Source of the DNA: Theobroma cacao
Lineage: Eukaryota > Streptophyta > Magnoliopsida > Malvales > Malvaceae
Assembly (NCBI RefSeq): GCF_000208745.1
Contig: NC_030857.1
Location: 9,692,371 to 9,756,370 of the forward strand
Direction: 5' to 3'
Length of the DNA stretch: 64,000 nt
Both the position numbers and the translations under genes were made by a program. The notes beneath the pieces are model-generated. The model worked only from the letters and a program-made list of their open reading frames with translations. It ran no database searches and had not been told where the DNA came from. This document shows, in pieces, positions 50,287 through 61,702 of this stretch. How positions within the stretch are numbered: position 1 is the stretch's first letter; each line of letters starts with the position of its first letter.

Positions 50287-50999
50287 GCTCGAATTCTGGC
50301 ATATGCTGGTATAGAACCATGTAAATAAGCACTTATGGCTTTATAAAGGATATCCCGGTTATACTGTTTTGTCTGGAATTGCAACAGCAATATGACAAGG
50401 AGAGCGTAGAAATGAAGCTTATTGTCGTAAGCATTTTGCAGAGAGTAACAAGTCAAGGTAAATTGGCTAAAACCAGCATTGAATTCATATGGAGAGAATT
50501 TGGTCTTTGTCCATCGCCTAGTACTTGTTCTACATAAACTTTTGTGCCCTCACCAAGGGATAGAGAAAAATTTTGTGTACAAAAATTCCCTTGCTCCATT
50601 TTTATTGTATACCTCATTGATGTATTCAACCATGTATTTGTATTATCATATAATAAGCTATAGTTGTTTTGATCCATATTTTTTTTAACAAAAAGAATTA
50701 TTTTTCACATTTTTATTTATTTATTTCATGCTTTTATTCATTCTCTTTAAGGATTTGAATTCCTAAATCTTTTCTAAAAATCTAAATCACTTTGTCTTTA
50801 GAACTAGTCTAACTCTTAATTTGTCATCATGTATTGTCAATATTTTATTTTACTCTTTAAGTAGTATCTATTATTGTGTTGCACGTGAATATTTAAGTAG
50901 TATTTATAGTTGTGTAAGTCTTTATTCCATTTTAAATGATAATCAAGTGTGAAGCATAAATATTTTTAAAATGTAAAATTTATTTTTTTATTAGGGAAA
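50287..50999. other. VPS45 3' UTR and AT-rich flank
   Basis: The part up to about 50650 is moderately complex and probably includes the VPS45 3' UTR. The remainder is AT-rich and ends in a T run near 50983 that may be the poly-A tail of the LINE read from the other strand. No gene seen. Confidence 0.45.
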
Positions 51000-51049
51000 A
51001 TAAATAATACTTAATACATCATTCTAGGCTAGAAGATGTTAGATTGTCT

Positions 51050-54000
51050 GCGAATAGAATTTCACTAATGTTGCTATTAGGTGAAGAATGCGAAATGTGA
51101 AGTCTCAAAGATAGATTTTCATGATATGTGACCATTCAATCTGCATATTGGTTTGTCTGAGGGATGTTGAAGGACTTTCTTGATGGTTTTGAATTTTTTG
51201 AAGAGCAAGTAGTGAGTTGGATTCCACTTGGAACTTTCTAAAGCCCTTATCCTAGCATATTTTCAATCCCAGTAAAACGCTCATAATTTTGCTTGCAAGG
51301 AAAAAGAAACGCCAATTTGGTATGTAAATCTTAGTATCCAATTACCAATATCATCTCTAATAACTCTTCTTACTGTTGTCGTTCCTGGCTGTCCTCGAGC
51401 ACTTCCATCAACGTTCAACTTTACATAGAGTGCTTCACTGCTACCCCTGCTACTAAATGTCCCCTTTTCGCTTTATCATTTTTTCGCTATAAGTTATCCC
51501 ATGCTGCTTTCGATTTAGTCCAAATCTAGCGCAATGCATTTCGTGGCCAAACAAAAGTATCCTCAAAAATAGACAAATTTCCCCAGTACCATAGAAGCCA
51601 TGTGGCGTGTTGGAAATAATCCCCCACGGTAACCCATCAAAGGTCTCCTCATTCTTTATATTTTCTAACATCCAACTGTGTAAATCAAGAGAGAAAAAAT
51701 TACTGGTACTGAGCTTGGGAGTAATTTGTATCCATAGATTTCTACATGAATCGCAATCCCTCAGTGCATGAAGTAGGGCCTCTATGTGGTTATGACACTT
51801 GGGACGAGTGGTTGGAATACTTGCAATTCGCCTAGATAGCCATTCCTTAGTCGGCAAAGATTCACGAAACATCTTCCAAAGGAAAACTCAAACCTTCCTT
51901 AAGTTGATAGTTTTCTATATTTGATTCCAATGACTCGTTGTTGGAAGATGGCTATTTAATTGTATCTCATACGCTGATTTCGCCGAGAATTCAACATTAC
52001 CTGATGGCATCAAGAAAACTGTATCTTCTTCAACACTGGTAAGATCGATCATTATTGCAGCTATTCTTAAAATAATGTGTTGAGGAAGATCCTGCTCCAT
52101 TTGTTGCAGAGCCCAGCTTCCAAACTTGTTGTAAAAACTAGCTACAGGCAATTGAAGTTCCATATCTGATAAGGCTCTGATTGCATGGTTAAAGAGTGGA
52201 CCACAATAAAGCCAATTCTTTGTCCAAAACTTAGCTTTTGTGACCATTTGCAATGGATATTCCTAAACCTTTTTCAATAACTGGTTTACACTTTAATATA
52301 TTTTTCCACACATGTGAGTTGATTGATTTATCTGTTACTGACATGAAATCTTCGTGTCTAAGATATTTTCCATTCAAGATATTCAACTAGAAGCAATCTT
52401 TCTGATTCCATACACTCCAACCGAGCTTAGCAAGTTAAGCTAAGTTGAATTTTCTAGAGTCATGTACCTGGAAATCACTTTCTTCCTTCTTTGCACAAAG
52501 CTTTTCCCAACTTAATGCATGAATTTTCCTTTCGCTCCTCATATGTTCCCAAATGAAATTTCTATTTAGTTTATCGATTTCTTTAATGGTCAATTCTGGG
52601 AGAAATGATGTTTGCATTAAATATTACGCCATTGTGCTAGTCACGGCTTGAACTAATGAGATTCTTCCTGCTATGGATAGATTATTATTGCTCCATCTTT
52701 CCAGCCTTGACTTGATTTTAGCTACCAACTCAGAATATGTGTCCTTTTAATTCTTTCATGCAACATTGGCGTGCTAAGGTATTTCCTAAAGGCACTTGTC
52801 AATGGTATCTTAGCAACACCACTTAGTAAATTAGCTCTTGCACTGCTAATGTTTGACTAAACCAGTAGTTTTGATTTTGAGAGACTCACTTTTTGGCCTG
52901 ATGCCTTACAAAACTGGTCAAGGATCTGTCTCATTACCTTCACTTGATTTATTGAAGCAACCCCAAATAACATCAAACCATGTATGAGATAACGCAAGTC
53001 CCTTACTTGTGAATCGCAACGCCTGTCAGTCCCTTGTATTAGTTGCACTTCCAATTAATTGTGAAAGTTTTTCCAAACACAACATAAACAAATAAAGAGA
53101 TAGGGGATCACCTTGATGGATACCTTTTGAAGGGGAAAAAATATTTGAGGTCTTAGGATTGCAGATGATGGAAAAAGTTGGCGTTCTCGCAATGTACATT
53201 ATGAGATTTACCCATGAGAAAGGGAGGCCAATTTCTTTTAATACCTCTTGCAGAAAATTCCGTTTTAATGTATCATAGGCCTTCTCAAGATCTATTTTTA
53301 TTGCCAAAGCTTCTTCTTGTTTTCTCACCATTCGCATTATGTGAATTGCTTCTTGAACAATGATAATATTATCTATTGCTTGTCTCCCCGGAATAAAGCT
53401 ACATTGAGTTTTCCCGATAATATCACTCAATAGAGGTCTTAAAAGGTCCACCAACACCTTGCTTAAAGTTTTCATCAACATCGTGCAAAGGCTAATCAAT
53501 CTAAATTGAGTGATTCATTTAGGACTCTCCAACTGGGGGATAAGTGTTATCAATGTGTTATTTAGTTCAGGTGGGAATGAACCAGAGTTATAAGTAGTTT
53601 TAACCATCCTGAAGATACCTGCTCCCAATATGGTCCAATTTTTTTTGAAAGAAGGTAGGTGGAAATCCATAAAACCTTAGGCTTTTATTTGGTTTCATGT
53701 TAAATGTGGCTTTCCTGACCTCTTCATAGGAGATAGGATTTGAAATTTCAGCTATTTTATTTTCCTTTAGCTTCCACTGTGAGTTTCTTGGGAAAGACAC
53801 ATGAATACCATCATCCTTAAATAGTTCTTGATAATATTGCAAGGCCATTTTCTCCATTTCAGCTTGGTCATAACTCCATGAAACCTCATCTTTCTTCAAA
53901 GTTGAAATCTTATTTCTTCTGTGTCTGCCTTTTACCATAGCATGGTAAAACTTGGTGTTGGCATCTCCATATTTCACCCTGACAAATTTTGCTTTTTGTT

Positions 54001-55115
54001 GCCACATGTTCTTTTTTTGATATAGAATTAAGTTATATTCTTCCATCAATGCAACCTTCAAATTTTGTAAAAAATTACTATGACCTTTATCAAGTTAGGA
54101 TTTTTTTTTTTTTTATAATTGGAGGAGGGAGGATTCGAACTCTGTTTTTTAGACAGAGAGATTATGCACCAATCAATGAAACAAATACTCGAGTGCTTTA
54201 TCAAGTTAAGATTGAATACTTTTGAGTCTTGCAAGTGCCCGCCACTTTCTCTTATATATGTTACGATATACTTCATGTTCCTACTTCCCCAAAGAGACTA
54301 ATGAATTTCTCAAAGCTGTAAAAATATTTACTCCTCCTAACTTCCATTTTTCTTTTAGAAAATCCTTAAAATTTGGGTAAGACATTCAGGAAATTTCAAA
54401 TCGAAACCTTTTATAAAGTCAAGTTTCTTGTAAGGAATTCTTACATTGCACCTGAATGGGATGATGGTCAAAGTGGGTTCGTGGCGATGTCAGTTTTTGG
54501 GCAAATAGAAATAAATCAATCCGTGCTTCATTTGCTATTGCTCTATCCAAGCCAACTCTGGTATAATCTTAGCTATCCTTTTTGTTGCACCAGGTAAATT
54601 TAGGTCCCGATGATCCCAAGTCAAACAAATTATAGTTGTTCATACAAGCACTCATCTTATTGCATTGACTAGAATTCACACTTTCTCTTCTTCTCTTCTC
54701 ATCTGGTGAAGTGACTTGATTAAAGTCTCCTAATACCATCCACGGCAATGTCGCTTGCTAGACACAATGATTCCCATAACTATTTTCTTTCTTCCACAAC
54801 AAGACTTCCATATACAGCTATTAATAACCAACTGGATCCCGAAACCTTAACCATCATATGTATAAATTGTGATGAAAACGCCGTTACCTCTAAATCAATT
54901 TTTTTTTTCATCCAATAAGATCTAGATACTACCTGAAAAACCATTAGCTTCTACCTTGAAAAAATTTGGGAATCTAATTCTGTGACATATTTTATCAGTT
55001 TTGATGCTCCAAATCCAACATATAGCTCATGCACGTTGATTAAATTCTACACATTCCGGACACACCTTCAAGAGGCAACTCCTCTCACGTTCCAACTCAA
55101 GATGTTATAATTCAT
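51050..55115 (-). pseudogene. LINE ORF2 remnant: endonuclease, reverse transcriptase, RNase H
   Basis: The start at 55115 reads MNYNILSWNVRGVAS, the normal opening of the apurinic-type endonuclease. PWMVLGDFNQVTSPDEKRR follows near 54740. The reverse transcriptase keeps CSFIPGRQAIDNIIIVQEAI, IKIDLEKAYD and GIHQGDPLSLYLFMLCLEKL (53500-53026). The region that should hold the catalytic FADD box reads LRYLIHGLMLFG near 52985, so the two acidic residues are gone. The zinc finger-like domain (zf-RVT) reads KCHNHIEALLHALRDC near 51760, and RNase H begins KLNVDGSARGQPG near 51415. The protein would nick DNA and copy LINE RNA. Numerous stops show it cannot now. Confidence 0.9.
54101..54195 (-). mobile_element. 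SINE inserted in the LINE
   Basis: A 95-bp unit is flanked by CTTTATCAAGTTAGGA (54085-54100) and CTTTATCAAGTTAAGA (54196-54211), a 16-bp target duplication with one mismatch. On the minus strand it has a tRNA B-box-like GAGTTCGAATCC and ends in a poly-A tract (plus-strand T run at 54101-54114). No clear A box is present, so it is probably 5'-truncated. It postdates the LINE. Confidence 0.88.
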
Positions 55116-55699
55116 AAGTAAAGACTTAAGCTAGTATTCAATAACAAATATATCCAAAATTAAAAATTGGTATATTAGCAAGATTATTCTTGCATTATAT
55201 CCGCCTTTTCCATTTCCAACTCTTATGTCCAATGAAGTGGTTACCACATTTGACCTATCATGACTTTCATCATCCACTACACTGATAACTCGTTCCCTAG
55301 ACACTTAATTTATGCTAACTCTAAGGCTTTCAGTGATAATACCTTTGTGAGGTGAAAGAATAGATGTAGTGATTGGGTCAGTTACTTCTTGGGGTTGGTT
55401 CGCTAGGTCAAATACTACTAGTGGAATAAGGTTTCTCTAGGGATTTCTTATACATAACTTATGTGAAGGAGTAGAATTTTTCCTAGTTTGTGCCTTTGTC
55501 ATGTTCTACTGTTTTGGCTCAGGTGACGTTATCTTTAGAACAATGAGGGCCACAAATGTTCCTTTAGCTTTTGAGGGAGTAAGCTCTCTATTTGACACAC
55601 TTGCCGTTAACTGTAAGAATTCTTTTAAGGCGATTTTAGTTTTCACAGTAGTCGTATTCTACTCTAGTTTGCTAATCACTTGCTCTATGGCATCTTTTT

Positions 55700-56914
55700 T
55701 TAATGTTTCAAAAATAAACTCCTCCACATCTGTATTATTCCCTTCATCTGCCAATATATAAAATCTTGAACTAGGTTTTGTCGCCTCTTTAGAACTTTTT
55801 TTTTTTTTTGTTGTGGCACCTTAGATTTCGATTTGATGCCTCTCTTTGAGTTCCTTCTAGTATTTATCTTGTAAACTTTCTTCGCAACCATCCACGACCC
55901 ACAGCTCAAAGATTCATAATCCCTCTTTGGGTTTTTTTATTCTTCAGCGAGTCTATGTGCTTGTTCCTCTATATAACTCTTTTGTTCCTTCTGTCAGATT
56001 AGACAAAATTCAAATCCATGGCCAAATTTTCCACAATAGAAGCATAACATTCTCAAACCTTCATCCTTTATCCTCTACCAACATCCTCCTATATAGATCT
56101 TTGCCACAAAGGGTTTTGTCAGATCATGTACAACACACAATTTCGCAAACTTTCCCCTTATAGCATGAGAAGTAGTTCAATCCACTTTCAAAGTTTTCCC
56201 AAGTTTATTGCCAATTTGTGACAACACATCCTTATCATGAAACTCCAAGGGCTATCCTGGTAACCTGATCCAAGCTGCTAATGATTTTATGGTGGTTTCA
56301 TCATATCTAAAGCCCAGTACCCATCTTCGAATAGTGAGGTAGTGATCCGCAATGATCCAGGGACCTTCTAATAAAACTTAAAGCAATAATAGAACATAAT
56401 CATAATCAGCTTTAATTGAGAACTTAAAGCAATAATATCCATTATCTAAATCCATAGCTTGAAATTCTCCTTTCAATGCCCATATCTGTTTCACTCTATT
56501 GCACAGATAAGAATAGCTTATGTCTCTCCCCAACAGTTTCACAACGAAGGTTCTTCTCTAAGGTTTCCTGATCCTTTCCTTATCCTCCGTAGTCAAGCTA
56601 ATATAAGGGTTGTTAACATCTGGTCGTACCTCATCATCGTCTGATTCAAAATCTTCCACAAACTGTCTCTCTTTTTCAAAATCCTTATTGTTTGACATAG
56701 CCACCATGTCCTTCTACAAAAGAATATTACTGTATGATGATTTTGGAACCCCATCTTGCTTCGATGAAATATGCACACCTAAGTCAACAGGATCGTCGCA
56801 CTTCTTATTGCTACCCAATCGTATTCGTCCTCTCTTAGCACCCACTCGAACAACTTTTCTTCTCCAACTTCCATCAGCATTTACTGAAGGGACCCCTAAT
56901 GAGTCCGCCTCCAT
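55700..56914 (-). pseudogene. LINE ORF1 remnant (DUF4283 plus zinc knuckle)
   Basis: Minus-strand segments read RTFVVKLLGRDISYSYLCNR, KGEFQAMDLDNGYYCFKFS and EGPWIIADHYLTIRRWVLGF, the DUF4283 domain of plant LINE ORF1 proteins. The zinc knuckle LCFYCGKFGHGFEFC follows near 56020 (CX2CX4HX4C). The N-terminal part (56914-56714) is basic. ORF1 would be an RNA-binding chaperone. Stops interrupt it near 56550, 56390 and 56060. Confidence 0.85.
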
Positions 56915-56930
56915 GCAAGCGGCAACTAAG

Positions 56931-59900
56931 GTTTCTTAAACTTACATGCAAGTAAGCAAGAATGGTTAACATACACCTTCGAGAGAATTTTTATTTTTGT
57001 TACAGAATTTCAAACCAACGAACAATTAAATGCAATCTATAAATGAATTTACAATCTAATTAATTTAGTAATCCGTAAAATCAATTCTTTAAAAATAGAA
57101 GATAATTAATGCTTCAATTATATATAATTAAAATTTTGTAATATTAATTTATAAATTATATAATATTATTAGAGTTTAAAAAATATTTTTGATAAAAATA
57201 ATTATATATAATTGGAATTTCTATGTATTTACAAGTTAGAGAAATTTTACTAATATTAATAATTAAAAAGTATTTAAAATGATTATTTAAAAAATATAAT
57301 GAATAAACATGATCATTTTAATCAATAAATCAAAGATTATATTGGATGTCAAGAAAAAAAATACTATTAATAGTAACACGAAAAAGTAAAAAATTAGGAG
57401 TATTATTTTATTTAATTTTTAGACATGAATCATTTAAATAAAAAAAAAAGGTGGAATGAAGTTTTGATGGATTGAAAGGATAGAATTACAGAAGCAAAAG
57501 GCTGGCATAGGTGGTAGGATTATACAGCAAGGGCGGTGCTCAGAGTTCAACGTGGAAATGATGAAAGCCCAAAGCAGCAGAAGCTGCCTGGTTGTAGGAA
57601 GCAGAAGAAGATTGCAAAGTGCAGTTGAGCAGCAAAGTACGGTCTGTATAAGTGGAAACCCACCTGCCCACTCACCATCCCCCATTTATAGCAAATCTTA
57701 AACTTTGCAATCCAATCCAAAGATTCAGAATCATAATGGAATTTCTCAATACTCTCTCTTTCTACCCTTTTTTTTTTCTACTTTATTTAATATTTCATTT
57801 CATGTCAATTGTTAGTGTCGCTGTGATTGAATAGTTATCCTATTGTTTAACATTGTACCATATATAGATGTAACACAAGCAGAGTGTTTGATTGTTTGAT
57901 CCTTGGAAAGAAATACAGACAAGAGTCTTCACCTCTTATTATAAAATAAGTGAAGCATTTTTGTTTTTTCTTTTTCAGGTATATAAAACTGTGCACCATA
58001 CTCATATGTGTACTACAAGTTGACCTTGCTGTGCAATGATGTTAGCTTCTAGAAATTAATAAGCAGCCTGCAGCCAGCAGCCTGTAAAGGGGGAAGTGGT
58101 GGCAGTTCGTTCATTCACTTGGGACGGATCCCCTAATACCCAGACCTGACACAATTATTTTTTTGAACCAATAGCAAATCTTTTTCTCTCATTTAATTTG
58201 TATACGAGTTTTCCAATAAAATTGTATTAAAAATCCTCCAAACTCATATAATAAATTAAATTAAAAATATATAAATATCTATTTCACCTAATAATAAGAG
58301 TCTTGAAATAACTAATAACATCTTTATTTTAGAGTAGGCTTCCAAGTTGATCTCTTAATTTTGGAGATTACAAATCTCTCATCTTTAACCATCTCTAATC
58401 ACATATAAAATGTAAAAAAAGGAAAGAGCAATCACAACTTAACAAACATGGTCACACATACCTTACCTGATCAAATATCATTTCATTGTATGCGTATTAT
58501 ATGAAATCACACAAGAATGTTAGTTCATTCATAAATAATTTAATTTGTCAAAAAAATTAAAAAATCATTATAATCAAAATAGATAATTTCATAAGTTCAT
58601 AAATAATTAAAATCGTAATCATTATATAAATATTTTGTCAAGTAAATCATCAATTTAATTTTTATAATCATAAAATGTAATTCTTTAATACAACCTTTAC
58701 TATAACTCATAATCATATATAATATCATTCTCTAAATCATTATTAACTATTATATCCTGTTAATAGAATTATATGCTAAACTGCTATAATTCATCAACGA
58801 AGGCGTAAAGTAACTTCGATTACAACCTGTTGGGTAAAACATTCTTTTAAAAACATAACATATGGTACACTAGTCCCAATGCTACATGGTGTTACATTAA
58901 TACTGCTATGCAGTGTGGTGTGATATAGGCAGTACTAGATTCTCTCCTTCAGTTTTGGCAGTACACCATTAGCATCCCACTCTATCCCTAACGTATCTCC
59001 ACAGCAATCATTATTCCTGTCAAATCTCATTAAGCTGTATGATACGAGCAAAGAGGATTGAAGATTTTGCGTTTCTTTTTTTCAGTTGGGTTGAAGAGAA
59101 TATATAAGGAATCTTAGTGAGTTTTGGTTTTATACTTGCAATTAATTAATACTACTTTCCTACAAATCAAAAGATTATATGCTACATTGTAATTTTCAGT
59201 TAAATAATTAATCTCAGTAGTTAGATTGAAATGCTTAATGGTTTTAAATTTATTTAATTTAAAAAATCTTGATGAGGGAAACATATATATAGCCTTTTCT
59301 GGAGGAACTTTCGAGTCTTCCATTGGCTTGACTATGCAATATGTAAGCAACCAACCAACAGATAGATATGCTTTTGTCTTTGTCTTCCCGACTGTTCTTA
59401 ATTACTTGAAATTCAACTGTCTCCACATCCCATCAACTTTCAGCCCCTTTAAATGATTTAAGCTTTATATTATTATTATTATTATAATTTTACTATGTTC
59501 TTGTCATTCCTCAACTTTATCATCAATTTTTTATATTTGTTCTTCATCTACCCTTTGGAAATGGACCGTTGATATATGTGTATATATATCTCATTACTCA
59601 AAACAATAAAGGGAATATAGAACTGAGATACATCAGTTAATATAATAAGGATTTTGAAAGTTTGTGGCGTGAAGAAGGGAGAGAAAACAACACTTCAACA
59701 AGAAATCAAGACAATTAGTAGTTTGTTAAGAAAGAAAAAACTTCCAATCCGTACCTTTTGTCAGTTGAATAATTTATTATATCTTAATTAATTATATGTA
59801 CAAATGGGTTCATTTCCTTCCATGATTAGGTAAAGCAAACAAGGAAAGAAAACTGCGTGTATATACTAAACGATTCAAGTAAGCTCCATGCTGGCATTCT

Positions 59901-60352
59901 TATCTGTTCATGAAACTACAGAATATTAAAATTAGAGAAAATTATGAGAAAAAACTACAGCTGCTCGACTGATTTCTCTGTCCATTTCCCTCTAAAAGGG
60001 AGTCGGTGATGACATGAACCTGAAGTTTTTTGATTGGAAGTAGTAACCACTACCATCACCCAATTGTGGTTTGACTGCTGACTCAAAGCCAAAGTAGGGG
60101 AAAATGCGGATAAAACTATAAACAAGAAAGCTGTTATATATGGGGAACTAAGAAGTGATAGATTTACAGGATCAAAACTTTAGTGTGCTCAGTACTACAA
60201 AACAAGCCCTAAATTATATTTTTTGGGGCACAAAATACTGATACCCCATCAACAAAAACAGGCTGATCTGCCCAGAAGGAAAAAGAAGAGAAAGTTAAAA
60301 CAAGGCAGAATCAACCCCTTACACATTTTTTCTTTGTCTTCTCTCTAGGGCT
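56931..60352. other. Intergenic AT-rich region, no gene recognised
   Basis: About 3.4 kb between the LINE and the DUF506 gene. It has AT-rich tracts (57000-57430 and 58150-58800), an ATT microsatellite near 59468-59484, and a GC-richer patch at 58050-58150 with no open frame of note. The short frame at 57434-57685 shows no family motif. Confidence 0.5.
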
Positions 60353-61352
60353 TCAGACAAATTGGAGTTGACCTCTACTGAAAATGGAAGGACAGCATGT
60401 AGTTGTACTTCTATTTTCTTCAGTTTTATGATCCTCAACCAAGTCAATGTCTTCTGGCGAGACTGAAACTTTTTTGCAGTTTTTGGAGAGCCATTTGGAC
60501 TGCATATAAGCAGGTTTTCTCCAGGGAGGGACATGGAGACCATTCTCTTTGAGTGATCTTTTAGCAGCGGAGCAAAGTAAAGGGATGATCATGTTAAGCT
60601 TCTCTTCGGTACCAACAAAGATCAAAGGAAGATCGTTTATCATCTCTTCGTAGGTTACTGTCGGCCTTGCTAATTCAAATTGAGACCTGAACTCCATATC
60701 CGCTATCACCCTTTTGGGTCTACCATTTTCCACCACCATAACATCAATATACTCATACCCACCTGGAAATTGGCAAACTTTAAACCCCAAAAACAAAGAA
60801 TCAAAAACCATAATTATGTATTCATGAGGGATTAATGAAAGAATATGTTTCATCTTATCGGTTTAAGAGAGAAAGAGAGAGAGAGAAAGACCTTTGTGAT
60901 GGCTAGGAGTGCAAACCCATGAAGTTTTGCAAAGAGAAGCTTCGTAACCATCGTTTCTCAGTTTCATTACTACCAACTTCTTGAGATTGTTCGTCTGATG
61001 GCCAGCAGTTCCTATATCTTTCAAATACATTAATATCTTTTCATGTATTTCAGCCTCCTCATCAGTGTGTTTCCCTAGAACTTCCTGGAAAAACCATTCG
61101 AGAGAGTTTTACATTTACCAGAACCAGAAAACAAGTAACTAAAAACAACAGCTTGATGTTATTTACAGAGTTGAAACTATATATTGAAGAATTTACCTGC
61201 AAAATGAGACATGTGGTTTGATGATTGCGAGAAAGAGGTGTTGAAGTTGTCAGTGAAATGGGAGTGGATGTTTCTGATTCGATGAAATCTCTCACCATTT
61301 GAGCCAGCTCTTCCTCTCCCAAGCTTCCCATCGGTGTTTCACCGAGTCCCAT
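60353..61352 (-). CDS. DUF506 (PDDEXK-like) family protein
   Basis: Three exons: 61352-61197, 61084-60892, 60777-60353. They total 774 nt, 257 aa, at the short end for the family. The N-terminus reads MGLGETPMGSLGEEELAQMV. Exon 2 gives KLVVMKLRNDGYEASLCKTS, which is typical of the family. Exon 3 contains the hallmark YEYIDVMV, then RVIADMEFRSQFELARPT and LPLIFVGTEEKL. DUF506 (PF04720) is related in fold to PDDEXK nucleases, and several members respond to stress or nutrients, but no activity is established. The D-x-E in ADMEF could be the relic metal site. Exon 3 uses the AG at 60779-60778, which keeps the phase. The ATG at 61352 is the first in frame. A CT/GA repeat lies in its leader. Confidence 0.92.
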
Positions 61353-61409
61353 AATTGTCAACTCAACTATCTATCCACCACAAAAGTTGTTGGCACACCG
61401 CACACTGTA

Positions 61410-61410
<1 letters not shown>

Positions 61411-61441
<31 letters not shown>
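61411..61441 (-). repeat. CT/GA microsatellite upstream of the DUF506 gene
   Basis: About fifteen CT units (GA on the gene's strand) begin 59 bp upstream of the ATG, followed by a TATATATAAATATATAA stretch that could serve as the TATA region. GA repeats in plant leaders can bind BBR/BPC factors, so a regulatory role is possible. Confidence 0.8.
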
Positions 61442-61444
<3 letters not shown>

Positions 61445-61623
61445 ATATAAATATATAATATATTATTTTATTATATACATACATATATGAAATTAATGAC
61501 ACAACTTAAATGTTATAATATTTTATATCAAAATTTGTATAAATAATAACTAATTATAAATAATATGTTATAAAAACTAAGGTGATAACTAATAAAGTTA
61601 TTAAGTGTAATCATATAAATAAA

Positions 61624-61656
61624 NTTCCTTCTCTCTCTCTCTCTCTCTCTCTCTCT

Positions 61657-61701
<45 letters not shown>

Positions 61702-61702
61702 G
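61624..61702. repeat. N followed by compound CT-TA microsatellite
   Basis: The single N at 61624 is followed by TTCCTT, about a dozen CT units and about 20 TA units. This is the same order (CT run, then TATATA) as at 61411-61460. It may be a second locus or an unresolved assembly join. Confidence 0.8.

Larger units (their letters stand above)
51000..56930 (-). mobile_element. L1-type LINE, near full length but dead
   Basis: On the minus strand the order is ORF1 with DUF4283 and CCHC (56914-55700), ORF2 with endonuclease (55115-54300), reverse transcriptase (54060-52860), zinc-finger domain (51870-51700) and RNase H (51430-51050), then a possible poly-A at about 50990. This is the standard plant L1 layout. 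Both ORFs have stops and frameshifts, so it is inactive. I could not find a target duplication for the LINE itself. A SINE sits inside ORF2 at 54101-54195. Confidence 0.92.

Noticed and set aside
54119..54200. tRNA gene suggested by GTTCGAATCC
   Set aside because: Only a B-box-like block is present, with no cloverleaf or A box. Flanking target duplications and a poly-A tail show it is a SINE.
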